A stretch of 64,000 bases of DNA from Burkholderia sp. WSM2230 (GTDB lineage Bacteria > Pseudomonadota > Gammaproteobacteria > Burkholderiales > Burkholderiaceae): assembly GCF_000472445.1 (NCBI RefSeq), contig NZ_AXAJ01000009.1:62291-126290 (forward strand), in the 5' to 3' direction. The translations under genes were made by a program, and so were the position numbers. Below the pieces are notes generated by a model. That model had not been told where the DNA came from and made no database searches. It saw nothing but the letters and a program-made list of their open reading frames with translations. Shown here piece after piece: positions 9,125 to 17,601 of this stretch (the first letter of the stretch is position 1; each line of letters starts with the position of its first letter).

Positions 9125-10410
9125 GCATGCTGATCATCGCGGACGATCTGTCCGGCGCCGCCGACTGCGCAATCGGTTTCGCGAGCGCCGGGCACCGCAC
9201 GGTCGTCACGCTGGACGTACCGGCGCACGGACTCGACGCGCACACGGCCGACGTGATTGCCGCCGACACCGACACGCGCCGCCTTACGCCCGCCGCAGCC
9301 GCTCAGCGCACCGCCGCGGCGTGGCAGGCATTGCGTGCGCCGGGCCGGCGCCTGTACAAGAAAATCGACTCGACGTTGCGCGGCAACTGGGCGGCCGAAG
9401 TCGCCGCGTTGCAGCCGCTCGCGGGTCTCGCGATCGTCGCCCCCGCATTCCCTGCGACCGGCCGCACGCTGCGCGGCGGCCGCGTGTTCGTGCAGGGCGA
9501 GCCGCTCGAAGCGACCGATACGTGGAAGCTCGAAAACGCCGGCCGCGCAGCCGACCTCCATGCAATGCTGGCCGAAGCCGGCCTCTCGACGGCGCAACTC
9601 GACGTCGATGCGTTGCGCGAAGGCGGCGAGGCGCTCGTGGCGCGGATCGCGGCGGTGGCCGCGAGCGGCACGCAGGCACTGGTCGTCGATGCTGAGACAG
9701 GGAGCGACCTGCTGACGCTCGCACAGGTCACCACGCAGATGGATGACGCGCTGTTCTGGGTCGGTTCTGGCGGACTCGCGCGCGAGATCGCGAGCCTCGA
9801 AGATCTGTTTGAAGCGCGCGAGACGGCAAAGGCTGGCTCTGCCTCGCAAAGCCCGCCCGAACCGGCGCCGGTACTGGTTCTGGTGGGTAGTCTGTCGGCG
9901 GTGTCCGAGCGGCAGTGCGCGATGCTGCGCGACCGCGCGGGCATGGCGGAACTGACGGTGCCACCGGCCGTGCTGCGCGAATGCGAACGTCACGCGGACT
10001 GGCCGGCATGGCAGGCGCGGATCGGCGCGGCGCTCGCAACGCGCGCCGATCTGCTGCTGCGCATTGGCCGCGACAACGCGTTCGACCCAGCTGAAGGCGC
10101 ATTGCTGTCGGCGGCGCTTGCCGCTCTCGTCAAGCCGCACTTCGCGGCGCTCGGCGGTCTGATTGCGACGGGCGGCGAAACCGCGCGCGCGATGCTGAGC
10201 GCCGTCGGGATCGGCAGCGTCGAATTGATCGCGGAAATCGAAGCGGGCGTGGCCGTCGGCAAGCCCGTCGAAGCGAGCGCCTTGCAGCCGCATTTGCGTA
10301 TCGTCACGAAGGCGGGCGCCTTCGGCACCGATCACGCGCTGTTCGCCGCGTGGCGTTATCTGCATGAAGCGCCGGCAGCGGCATCCGCTGGAACCGGCTT
10401 ACACCATTGA
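9121..10410 (+). CDS. dtnK: D-threonate kinase (DUF1537 acid-sugar kinase)
   Basis: Predicted 429-residue four-carbon acid sugar kinase. The N-terminal DDLSGAADC (residues 8-16) is the sugar-binding signature. KKIDSTLRGN and the C-terminal GGLIATGGETARAML nucleotide-binding loop complete the DUF1537 pattern. The family phosphorylates C4 of aldonates. The immediate neighbour is PdxA2, which is the known pairing for D-threonate: kinase to D-threonate 4-phosphate, then oxidation and decarboxylation to dihydroxyacetone phosphate. It overlaps the permease stop by 4 nt. D-erythronate or 3-oxo-tetronate specificity cannot be fully excluded. Confidence 0.85.
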   Translation: MSMLIIADDLSGAADCAIGFASAGHRTVVTLDVPAHGLDAHTADVIAADTDTRRLTPAAAAQRTAAAWQALRAPGRRLYKKIDSTLRGNWAAEVAALQPLAGLAIVAPAFPATGRTLRGGRVFVQGEPLEATDTWKLENAGRAADLHAMLAEAGLSTAQLDVDALREGGEALVARIAAVAASGTQALVVDAETGSDLLTLAQVTTQMDDALFWVGSGGLAREIASLEDLFEARETAKAGSASQSPPEPAPVLVLVGSLSAVSERQCAMLRDRAGMAELTVPPAVLRECERHADWPAWQARIGAALATRADLLLRIGRDNAFDPAEGALLSAALAALVKPHFAALGGLIATGGETARAMLSAVGIGSVELIAEIEAGVAVGKPVEASALQPHLRIVTKAGAFGTDHALFAAWRYLHEAPAAASAGTGLHH

Positions 10411-10478
10411 GCCTGAGCGCAACCTCGGCGCGATCAGGTGGGCAGCACAGGCAGACATTCAGGACCAGGCAAAACATC

Positions 10479-11480
10479 ATGAGCAACTACCTTCCCGTAA
10501 TCGGCATCACGATGGGCGACGCAGCGGGCGTTGGCCCGGAGATCGTCGTCAAGAGCCTTGCGCACGACATCGTCTACAAACAGTGCCGTCCACTCGTGAT
10601 CGGCGATGCGCGCCGGCTTGAACGCGCGAATCAGATCGTGGGCGGCGCGGCGAAGATTCGCCGCATCAAGGAAGCGGCCGAAGCGCGCTACGAGCCAGGC
10701 ACGATCGACTGCATCGACCTCGACCTGATTCCCGCCGATCTGCCGTTCGGCCAGTTGTCAGCAGTCGCGGGCGACGCCGCATATCAGTTCATCGCGCGCG
10801 CGGTCGAGCTTGCAGAAGCGAAGCAGATCGACGCGATCTGCACTGCGCCGCTGAACAAGGAAGCGCTGCATGCGGGCGGCCACAAGTTTCCCGGCCACAC
10901 CGAAATGCTCGCGTACCTGACGGGCGTCGATGAAGTGTCGATGATGCTGGTCGCGCCTCAACTGCGCGTGATTCACGTGACGACGCACATCGGCATCATC
11001 GACGCGATCCGCAAGATCGAGCCGGGTCTCGTGCAACGCACGATCGAGCGCGGCAACGCCACGCTGGTGAAGGCCGGCATCGCGAAGCCGCGCATCGGCG
11101 TGTGCGGCATCAATCCGCACGCCGGCGAAAATGGCCTGTTCGGTTACGGCGAGGAAGAAGAAAAGATCGTTCCGGCCGTGAAGGTGCTGCAGGAACGCGG
11201 CCTCGACGTGACCGGCCCTCTGCCCGCCGACACGCTCTTTTTCCGCGCGGGCCGCGGCGACTTCGACCTCGTGGTCGCGATGTATCACGACCAGGGTCAT
11301 GGTCCGGTGAAGGTGCTCGGCCTCGAAGCCGGCGTGAACGTGACCGTGGGCCTCGAAGTGATCCGCACATCGGTCGATCACGGCACTGCATTCGACATCG
11401 CGGGCAAGGGCATCGCCGACGAGCGCAGCCTGCTCGAGGCACTGCGCCAGGGCGCCGAACTCGCCACGCGGCGCGGCTGA
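10479..11480 (+). CDS. pdxA2: 4-phospho-D-threonate 3-dehydrogenase (PdxA2)
   Basis: Predicted 333-residue PdxA-family NAD-dependent dehydrogenase, starting at ATG 10479 (SNYLPVIGITMGDAAGVGPEI). Visible family motifs include ITMGDAAGVGPEI at the N-terminus, FPGHTEML and the metal-binding MYHDQGHGP. The pathway enzyme oxidises C3 of 4-phospho-D-threonate, and loss of CO2 then gives dihydroxyacetone phosphate. It is 68 nt downstream of dtnK. The pairing with a DUF1537 kinase argues for the catabolic PdxA2 role instead of pyridoxal phosphate synthesis. Confidence 0.87.
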   Translation: MSNYLPVIGITMGDAAGVGPEIVVKSLAHDIVYKQCRPLVIGDARRLERANQIVGGAAKIRRIKEAAEARYEPGTIDCIDLDLIPADLPFGQLSAVAGDAAYQFIARAVELAEAKQIDAICTAPLNKEALHAGGHKFPGHTEMLAYLTGVDEVSMMLVAPQLRVIHVTTHIGIIDAIRKIEPGLVQRTIERGNATLVKAGIAKPRIGVCGINPHAGENGLFGYGEEEEKIVPAVKVLQERGLDVTGPLPADTLFFRAGRGDFDLVVAMYHDQGHGPVKVLGLEAGVNVTVGLEVIRTSVDHGTAFDIAGKGIADERSLLEALRQGAELATRRG

Positions 11481-11548
11481 GCACGCTCAATGAACGCGAC
11501 AGATGGCGCGCGGGCCGTGGTGTAACATCGGCAACCTCTTTATTGCAG

Positions 11549-12367
11549 ATGACAGCCATGAAAGCGTCCGAGCGCCATCGCGCGATTCTCGATCTCGTCC
11601 TGACCGGCGACGCCAACGTCGAACAATTGAGCGCCGCGCTCGGCGTATCGGAGGCAACGGTCCGGCGCGACCTCACGACGCTCGCCAACCAGCGTCGTCT
11701 CGTGCGCACCTATGGCGGCGCGACGGCACTGATCGGCTCACATGAACCGGAGGCGTCGCTCGAAGAACGCAAGGCCACGCAGCGCGAACAGAAGGAAGCC
11801 ATTGCACGCGCGGCTGCCGCGCACGTCCACGACGGCGATACCGTGCTGCTCGACGGCGGCACGACCTGCGCCGCGCTCGCGCGGCATCTTGGCTCGCGGG
11901 TAGATCTTCATGTGGTCACGAACAACCTGCTTGCCGTGATGACGCTGGCTAACGCGCCGGGCGTGCATCTAACGCTGATCGGCGGCGATCTGCGCAATTC
12001 GAGCATGAGTACGCTCGGCCCGCTCGCCGAACTTTCGCTGAGCCGTTTGAGCGTGGACAAGGCGTTTCTCGGCGCCGACGGCGTCGTCGCCGAATTCGGG
12101 CTTTGCGAGGCGAGCGCGCAGCAGGCGTATCTGAAAGACTGCATCATCCGGCGCGCGGCGCAGGTCATCGTGCTGGCCGATGCCGACAAGCTCGGCCGCT
12201 CGCGGCAGCAGCATTGGACGCCGCTCGAACGCGACTGGCGGCTCATCACGTCGAGCGTCGCGGATGAGGCGCGCTTGGCCCCTTTCCGGGCGTTAGAACG
12301 CGTCGTCGTAGAAACTGCGGATATCGACAATGCGCCGCCTGCGGCGACGCCCCGCGAAGCAGGCTGA
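11549..12367 (+). CDS. DeoR/GlpR-family transcriptional regulator
   Basis: Predicted 272-residue regulator. The N-terminal DeoR helix-turn-helix includes LSAALGVSEATVRRDLTTL and the following R-YGGA. The C-terminal sugar-phosphate-sensing domain has LLDGGTT, VVTNN and FLGADGV blocks. It follows pdxA2 by 68 nt and is likely the repressor of the permease-dtnK-pdxA2 operon, sensing a phosphorylated intermediate. Two in-frame ATGs (11549 and 11558) are possible starts with no strong ribosome site to decide between them. Confidence 0.85.
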   Translation: MTAMKASERHRAILDLVLTGDANVEQLSAALGVSEATVRRDLTTLANQRRLVRTYGGATALIGSHEPEASLEERKATQREQKEAIARAAAAHVHDGDTVLLDGGTTCAALARHLGSRVDLHVVTNNLLAVMTLANAPGVHLTLIGGDLRNSSMSTLGPLAELSLSRLSVDKAFLGADGVVAEFGLCEASAQQAYLKDCIIRRAAQVIVLADADKLGRSRQQHWTPLERDWRLITSSVADEARLAPFRALERVVVETADIDNAPPAATPREAG

Positions 12368-12859
12368 AGCCCGGGCTTCTTGCGAGCCTCGCGTCAACGA
12401 CTCGCGGCAGTCCCGCGGATTATTTTTGGCTCTCTTCTTAGGGGAGACCGCAGACAGGTCGAGACGCTTGCTATTCGTTTTCGTCGAAGAAGTGAAGATC
12501 TGCTGCACGGCGGGCGTCTGACGGCCGACCTACGCCACGACCTACGCCGGATCGAATCGGAGTTTTTTAGCCAACTAATGTCGCGTTTTGGCAACAGAGG
12601 AATGAAACGCTAAGCCGCTGCTGCATGACCTCGCAAGCAGTTCCTGGCGGGCAACGCATTGGGGCACGATCCAGTGCGTCACTGAATTGTCAATCGCGAG
12701 GCGGCCCTCGTCGAGACAGCGTTTTCGCCCGGTCGTTTGGCGACGATATCTGCATTAGGGCCATCGAGCGCATTGCTGATGAACCGGCAAGTGCTACTTG
12801 GTAAGTAGCTGCTTGTTGCCCGCAGCCTCTCGCACCGATCCCATTCCGCCTACGACAAT
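12368..12859. other. intergenic region without a recognisable gene; weak terminator-like hairpin
   Basis: No convincing coding sequence is seen. A 5-bp stem CGCGG/CCGCG at 12403-12417 followed by GATTATTTTT could end the deoR transcript. The rest is unremarkable and marks the transition to the decayed island. Confidence 0.4.
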
Positions 12860-13716
12860 TTAATTTATGTCAAGTTTAAACTGAAGTATTGCGGTACTCA
12901 TGCACCGGCAGATGCGTTTGTTAGGCGTCGGGAAAATCGGCCGAAGCTCGGCTTCGATCTGGTCAATCGACGGCGGCTTTGTTTCGAGGGATTCGGGCAC
13001 CTGCCGAAGCAACTGATACTCGGCCACGCCCATCGGCTTGGCGACGCCTCGCAGCGCATATTCCGCGACCAGCCGGTTTTTTTCCTTGCACAAAAGCAAA
13101 CCGATTGTGGGTTGATCATCCGGCGCCTTCACCTGCGCATCGATCGCGGAAATGTAGAAGTTAAGCTGGCCCGCGTACTCGCGACGGAACGGGGTCGTTT
13201 TCAGTTCAACGACCACGTAGCAGCGCAGCTTCAGATGGTAGGACAGGAGATCAATGAAAAATTCGTCGCCGCCGACATCCAGCCGGTATTGCCGCCCGAC
13301 AAACGCGAATCCCGCTCCCAATTCAAGAAGGAACCGGGTGATGTGACGGGTGAGCGCCTGCTCAATGTCACGTTCCTGTGCATCTTCTGAGATGTCGAGA
13401 AAGTCGAAAACGTAGGGACCCTTTATCGCTTCCCGGGCAAGGTCGGACTGCGGCGGGGGTAACGTTTCCCTGAAATTGGTCACGGCGCTGCCGGTTCGCG
13501 TGTAGGCCGCTGTCTCGATCTGCATCGTCAGCACCTGCCGCGACCAACCGTGCTCGAGCGTCTTGTCGGCATACCAGCTTCGTTGTTCGGGATCCTTGAC
13601 CTTGTCCAGTAAGGTACAGACATGGAACCAAGGCAATTGTGCAGCAGGCTGCTGCACAAATTCCGCGTCGGGCCAGGGCAATGTCAACTTGAATGCCGCG
13701 CTGGGTAGAATGGGGA
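12860..13716 (-). pseudogene. 5'-truncated YhcG/DUF1016 PDDEXK-nuclease-type protein
   Basis: The translated fragment starts inside the DUF1016 N-terminal domain (FVQQPAAQLPW, then KVKDPEQRSWYADKTLEHGWSR) and runs through the PD-(D/E)XK nuclease-like domain, where VGGDEFFIDLLSYH and VVVELK supply the usual acidic and lysine residues. Roughly the first 60-90 residues of a normal YhcG-type protein are missing, and an IS6-type transposase abuts the break. The open frame continues into the transposase region but that part is not family-like. Family members are proposed accessory nucleases often found near defence or mobile loci. Probably non-functional. Confidence 0.75.
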
Positions 13717-13717
13717 G

Positions 13718-14443
13718 ATGAAGAAGAATACCTCGCCGTATCACGGCTTCCGTTTTCCGGCCGCAGTTATCAGTTGCGCGGTGCGCTGGTACCACCGTTT
13801 CAACCTGAGCCTGCGCGACATAGCGGAATTGCTGCTCGAGCGCGGCGTCGTGGTCAGCTATGAGTCGGTGCGCAACTGGTGCGACCGATTCGGCGCGGTG
13901 TTTGCCTGCCAGGTGAAAGCGGCCCGGCCGCGGCCCGGAACGACGTGGCATCTCGATGAGCTGTTCGTGAAACTGCGCGGTAAGCCCTACGTGCTGTGGC
14001 GTGCGGTGGATGAGCGCGGCGTCGAACTCGACGTGCTGCTATAAAAGCTCCGTGACAAGACTGCGGCAACGCGGTTCTTCAAAAAGATGCTGCGCCCGGT
14101 GCCCCGGAAGATCGTCACCGACCAGCTGCGCAGCTATCCGGCGGCAAGATCCGAGGTGCCGCAGCTGGCCGGCGTGAAGCACGTCTTCGTGAAGGCCTCG
14201 GCCCGGGTCAATAACCGCGCGGAGAACAGCCACCAGCCGACGCGCCGGCGCGAGCGTCAGATGCAGGGTTTCCGTGACCCGCAGCGCACGCAGCGGTTTC
14301 TGTCGAACTTCGGCCCGATCCGTCAGCACTTCGCGCTGCCCCGGCACAGGATGAGTGCGGGTGACCATCGCGCACAACTGCGGGCACGCCTGGCCAGCTG
14401 GTTCCAGTGGACGTTCGCTGACCCGTCTGGTGTCGATCGATAA
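13718..14443 (+). pseudogene. IS6-family transposase with an in-frame stop
   Basis: The reading frame encodes an IS6/IS26-like DDE transposase of about 241 codons: the N-terminal AVRWYHRFNLSLRDIAELLLERG region, the first Asp in WHLDELFVKL, the second in VTDQLRSY and the Glu in NRAENSH. Codon 109 (14042-14044) is TAA where a Gln codon is expected before KLRDK, and the same frame resumes afterwards, so one substitution has split the gene. Clear IS6 terminal repeats were not identified. The left end falls in the yhcG-type gene, and nothing of that gene is seen on the right, implying insertion plus deletion. Confidence 0.8.
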
Positions 14444-14547
14444 CTAGCATAGGCATCCAACGGGATTCTTTGACATTCAAGAACCGTTGCAGCTAGGGCG
14501 TCACACGTCAATCCAAGCTATCGCCATCCAATCCTGTTCAGTAAAAT

Positions 14548-14574
14548 GGGGTGAAATATCCGGGAGTTCACCCC
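14548..14574 (+). promoter_or_regulatory. 8-bp perfect inverted repeat upstream of integrase remnant
   Basis: GGGGTGAA (14548-14555) and TTCACCCC (14567-14574) form a perfect inverted repeat separated by 11 bases, directly before an ATG at 14575. It may be an operator or integrase-binding site for the decayed integrase that follows. Position is the only evidence of function. Confidence 0.3.
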
Positions 14575-15370
14575 ATGAGAACGAGCAAGGCCTCACGGCC
14601 TCAATGATCAACGCCGCCAATCCGAAGGACAGGCCGTATAAGCTTGGCGACCTGAATCGTCTCTCGCTTCACGTCAGCAAGGTCGGGACCAAAAGCTGGT
14701 CTTGGGCCTACCGCCTTGATGGCAAAGACTGCACTTACCAGATCGGTCGCTGGCCGGACGTTGGGCTCGCTGAGGCGCGCGAACGGAGGGCTGCGGCGGA
14801 AAAGCTTGTAAAGGCGGGAATCCATCCTAAGGCAACCGAACCACCGTCATCGCAATCAAACTTCTCCTACTGACCTTCGTGCGCACGATCGAACTCCGCG
14901 CAGCAGCGTGGGACGAATTCGATTTGGAAAACGGACTTTGGACAATCCCAGCCGAACGGATGAAGCGTCGCCTAACACACATCGTTCCGCTTTCGTCGCA
15001 GGCAATCAAATTACTCAAGGAGTTGGAACAACTGACGGGAAACAAACTGACGGAAAACAGGACGTGGCTATTTCCGAACCGTCGCGACGAAACACGCTAC
15101 ATGAGCGCCACTACGATCAACCGTGCGCTGGAATACATGGGCTTCGCGGGCTCAAACGGTATCGGTTTTACTGCCCACGGCGCGCGAGGCACCGCCTCGA
15201 CGTATCTCCACGAGGAAGACTTCGAAGAAAACCATGTCGAGCGACAACTAGCACACGTGCAGAAAAACAAGGTCGCAGGAACCTACAACGAAGCTGCTTA
15301 CCTAAAGCAGAGACGAGAGATGATGCAGCATTAGGCTGACTACCTATCCGACCTCGGGTTATTCGCGTAG
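14575..15370 (+). pseudogene. P4-type tyrosine integrase remnant with central deletion, frame change and internal stop
   Basis: The N-terminal DUF4102 domain is readable (NAANPKDRPYKL, then WRYK-like WSWAYRLDGKDCTYQIG and LAEARERR). About 150 residues are then missing, and the catalytic domain resumes in another frame at LLLLTFVRTIELR, near 14826-14840. It keeps the catalytic Arg, HGARGTAST, QLAHVQKN and the Tyr in GTYNEA. A TAG at 15332 interrupts MMQH-ADYLSDLG where Trp (TGG) is usual; the frame truly ends at 15370. The family integrates genomic islands, generally next to tRNA genes, but none is seen here. Confidence 0.78.
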
Positions 15371-15439
15371 GTGCAACGCAATGTGAACGCGCCCGGTCCA
15401 ACCGTCAGTCACTGGCTCGAGCACCTAATCTTGCCCAGA

Positions 15440-16093
15440 TTAACGTTGAGGAAATGCGCGCTCCACACGAGCAAGATGCGCGCCGTATGGCGTTTCCAGA
15501 TCTTTAACGTTAGACTCCTTGGCCCAATACTCTCGATGCGCCTTGTACCAAATCCGCTGCTCGGGCGCTACATCCCGGATAAACGCCTCGGCGCTCTCCC
15601 GATGGAACGTGTGGCTCGTGTAGCGGTGTGGCTGCGCGTAGTACAAGGCATAGTCTTCGCATTGCGGCACGCAAGCATTATGCCCGTGAAGGGCGTACGG
15701 CGGATGAAGGTATGGGTGTTCGGGCGAGTTCGTCTCGGCTATCCAGCACAACTCCGCATCGCTGGTCGAAAGTTTTCGGCAACACACTTCACAAGTGGCA
15801 GATCCTCGCCCAACGAGTTGTTGGGTGATAGGCTGGAGAATCTTTTTCCTGATGTTCTGTCGCATCGTAGACAGCTTTTCACCTCGCGTCTGGCCGTGCG
15901 TTTGCCCCAAGAAGAACCACAGAATCCACGTTGAGATCGCGATCGAGCCGATGGCGACCATGGCCGCCATCGGTAACGGCGAGGCGATTAGCGTCCCGAC
16001 GAGTTGCACGACGAACCCGACTGAGAGCGTAATACTCCCCGAGATCGCAAAGAAGTTGAGACCCGGCTCGTATTGCGTATTGCGAGTCGCCAT
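15440..16093 (-). CDS. hypothetical membrane protein with C-terminal Cys/His-rich domain
   Basis: I do not recognise this 217-residue protein. From ATG 16093 it shows two hydrophobic helices (about residues 15-36 and 40-62, ending in WILWFFLGQ). A soluble region follows with clustered Cys and His: CEVCCR, then CWIAE, an H-P-H tract, HGHNACVPQC and a final aromatic/charged helix. The spacing suggests a metal-binding fold on a two-helix membrane anchor. A TTG start at 16111 is also possible. It sits between a dead integrase and the capsule operon with other small membrane-type genes and its composition looks less GC-rich, suggesting acquisition. Confidence 0.5.
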   Translation of the reverse strand: MATRNTQYEPGLNFFAISGSITLSVGFVVQLVGTLIASPLPMAAMVAIGSIAISTWILWFFLGQTHGQTRGEKLSTMRQNIRKKILQPITQQLVGRGSATCEVCCRKLSTSDAELCWIAETNSPEHPYLHPPYALHGHNACVPQCEDYALYYAQPHRYTSHTFHRESAEAFIRDVAPEQRIWYKAHREYWAKESNVKDLETPYGAHLARVERAFPQR

Positions 16094-16146
16094 GTCCACG
16101 ATTGTGGGCAACTGCCGAAGCGTCGAGATTCTCTCCTGCCGAGAGG

Positions 16147-16482
16147 TCAGCTGTGCCCCGTCAGCAACGTACCGCCTATGATGCCTAACACCATCCCCAA
16201 CATGTTGAGCACCGTAGCACTGTGTTTTGGTAGACCGCCGAGCGGTTATCGGCCTCCATCTTATCGATTCGTAGCTGCTGTGCTTGCGCTACCTCTTGCG
16301 CGTGTTTCAATTGCGCAGTCAACGTGGCTTGCTGGGCTGACACCGCCCGAACTGTCTCTGCTTGTGCGTTGAGCAATGCACGAGTATGGGGGCAAATCCA
16401 GAGTCATCGATGGTTCACTTGCGTTCGTCTCTCTTATCCATACATGACGTGTTTGATCACGCCATTTAACCGTAACGTTCAT
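16147..16482 (-). pseudogene. small coiled-coil, C-terminally membrane-anchored protein, apparently frameshifted twice
   Basis: Coding-like sequence changes frame twice. An N-terminal part starts at ATG 16482 (NVTVKWRDQTRH). After a C5 tract on the sense strand (16388-16392) the best frame becomes a glutamine/alanine-rich coiled coil (AETVRAVSAQQATLTAQLKH). After NTVL the frame shifts again to a hydrophobic tail (MLGMVLGIIGGTLL) that ends at 16147. Joined, these give about 110 residues: a coiled coil with a tail anchor. I do not recognise a family. Decay, sequence error or phase variation at the homopolymer are all possible. Confidence 0.35.
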
Positions 16483-16509
16483 CACCTCAGCGTTTCCGAC
16501 TGAAGCAGC

Positions 16510-16638
16510 TTAGGGCTGTTTGAAGCGTGTGCCTGCACGCCGACGTCGAAGGGCCTTCCTCCATTCTAGGTACAGCATCGTGTTTCCAAAAGAAGCGAAC
16601 ACGTTCATGGCACAACACACCAGCAGCCCCGCTATCAT
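16510..16638 (-). CDS. putative 42-residue single-helix membrane protein
   Basis: Short open frame from ATG 16638, with GGAG nine bases upstream. It encodes a hydrophobic segment (MIAGLLVCCAMNVFASF) followed by a strongly basic tail (WRKALRRRRAG). The layout is that of a tiny inner-membrane peptide. It lies directly upstream of two other small membrane-associated genes on the same strand. No family is recognised, and chance cannot be excluded at this length. Confidence 0.3.
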   Translation of the reverse strand: MIAGLLVCCAMNVFASFGNTMLYLEWRKALRRRRAGTRFKQP

Positions 16639-16878
16639 GGCGCGTCTCCCACGGAGACCCGCGCAATGAGGAGTAAGCTGATTCCCGGCAAAGCAATCGC
16701 CTCGATCGATATACAAATCGTCGCATACGTTGAGCGCGTCGGCAGCGACAATGAATTTCCTATCGCGAAGTTCAATTCTGTCGAGAGCCGGAGGCAGTGG
16801 CTTCTTCCGGCCAAGCAGCGAGGCGCGCCATGCGCGGAAGCTTACCGGAACCTGACGCGAGCCACAGCGACGCCCGCG

Positions 16879-17595
16879 TCAGCGTTCGGCGCGAGGCTCG
16901 TAACGCATCCGCACCGATTCGAGCGCCGCTGGCAGACGCGCCGAGCGGGGCTTGCGCCGCTGCAGCGCGACGAGACCCAGCCGCCTATAGAGCGCCGCCG
17001 CGCGCGTGTTGCTCACGAGCACGTCGAGCACGATCTCTCGGGCAGCCTCACCGTTGGCGTCGAGTCCGCGCGCGCTTGCGACTTCGCCACGCAGCGCACG
17101 CTCGAACAGCGCCGAGAAAACGCCCGTGCCGCGCGCGTCAGTGCGCGTGGCGCAGTGGGCGATGAGCGTTTGCGCGCGCTTCGGCTTCGGCAATTCCGTC
17201 TCGAGCACGAGGCCGCGCAGCAGCATCGGCACAGTACGCAGGATGCCGAAGTAACGTGCGAGCGTCCACACGACGTGCGGATCGTCGGCGAGAATGCGGC
17301 GCCCATCGTGTGCCGCGAGCACCGCGACGATCTCGCCGCGTGCATCGACGGCCACTTCATGGCGGCGCCATGAAAAGCGACCGCCCGAAAGCGCGAACGC
17401 AAAAGCTAGAAACGCAATGCATTGCGCGGCTGGCACGCCGAGAAAGAACACGAACTCGTGCGCGCCCGAGGCGAACACGAGCGGTGCGCAGGCCGCCGCG
17501 TCACTTGCGCGCGCGGCACGGAACGTGAGCGCAGGCGAAGGCGCTTGCGCATCAGGCGCAGCGAAGGCGAAAGGCGTGGCGGTTACCGTCGACAT
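16879..17595 (-). CDS. GNAT-family acyltransferase, last gene of the capsule operon
   Basis: Predicted 238-residue N-acyltransferase. The N-terminal LTFRAARASDAAACAPLVF is a typical GNAT start. The central HCATRTDARGTGVFSALFERAL gives the acyl-CoA-binding R/Q-x-x-G-x-G/A-like loop, and VLVSNTRAAALYRRLGL is the usual C-terminal motif. It begins 6 nt after the oxoamine synthase stop, so it is part of the same operon. In this setting it may acylate an amino group, for example that of the lipid made by the synthase. That role is inference. Confidence 0.75.
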   Translation of the reverse strand: MSTVTATPFAFAAPDAQAPSPALTFRAARASDAAACAPLVFASGAHEFVFFLGVPAAQCIAFLAFAFALSGGRFSWRRHEVAVDARGEIVAVLAAHDGRRILADDPHVVWTLARYFGILRTVPMLLRGLVLETELPKPKRAQTLIAHCATRTDARGTGVFSALFERALRGEVASARGLDANGEAAREIVLDVLVSNTRAAALYRRLGLVALQRRKPRSARLPAALESVRMRYEPRAER

Positions 17596-17601
17596 GCGCC
17601 C

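Noticed and set aside
8986..10365. A 459-codon minus-strand frame across the permease and dtnK genes
   Set aside because: Its translation is low-complexity Arg/Ala/Gln and it lies wholly opposite two well-supported genes.
13635..13657. Perfect 11-bp inverted repeat around one base (TTGTGCAGCAG...)
   Set aside because: It lies inside the conserved DUF1016 coding region (QQPAAQLPW), so codon content explains it better than a transposon end.
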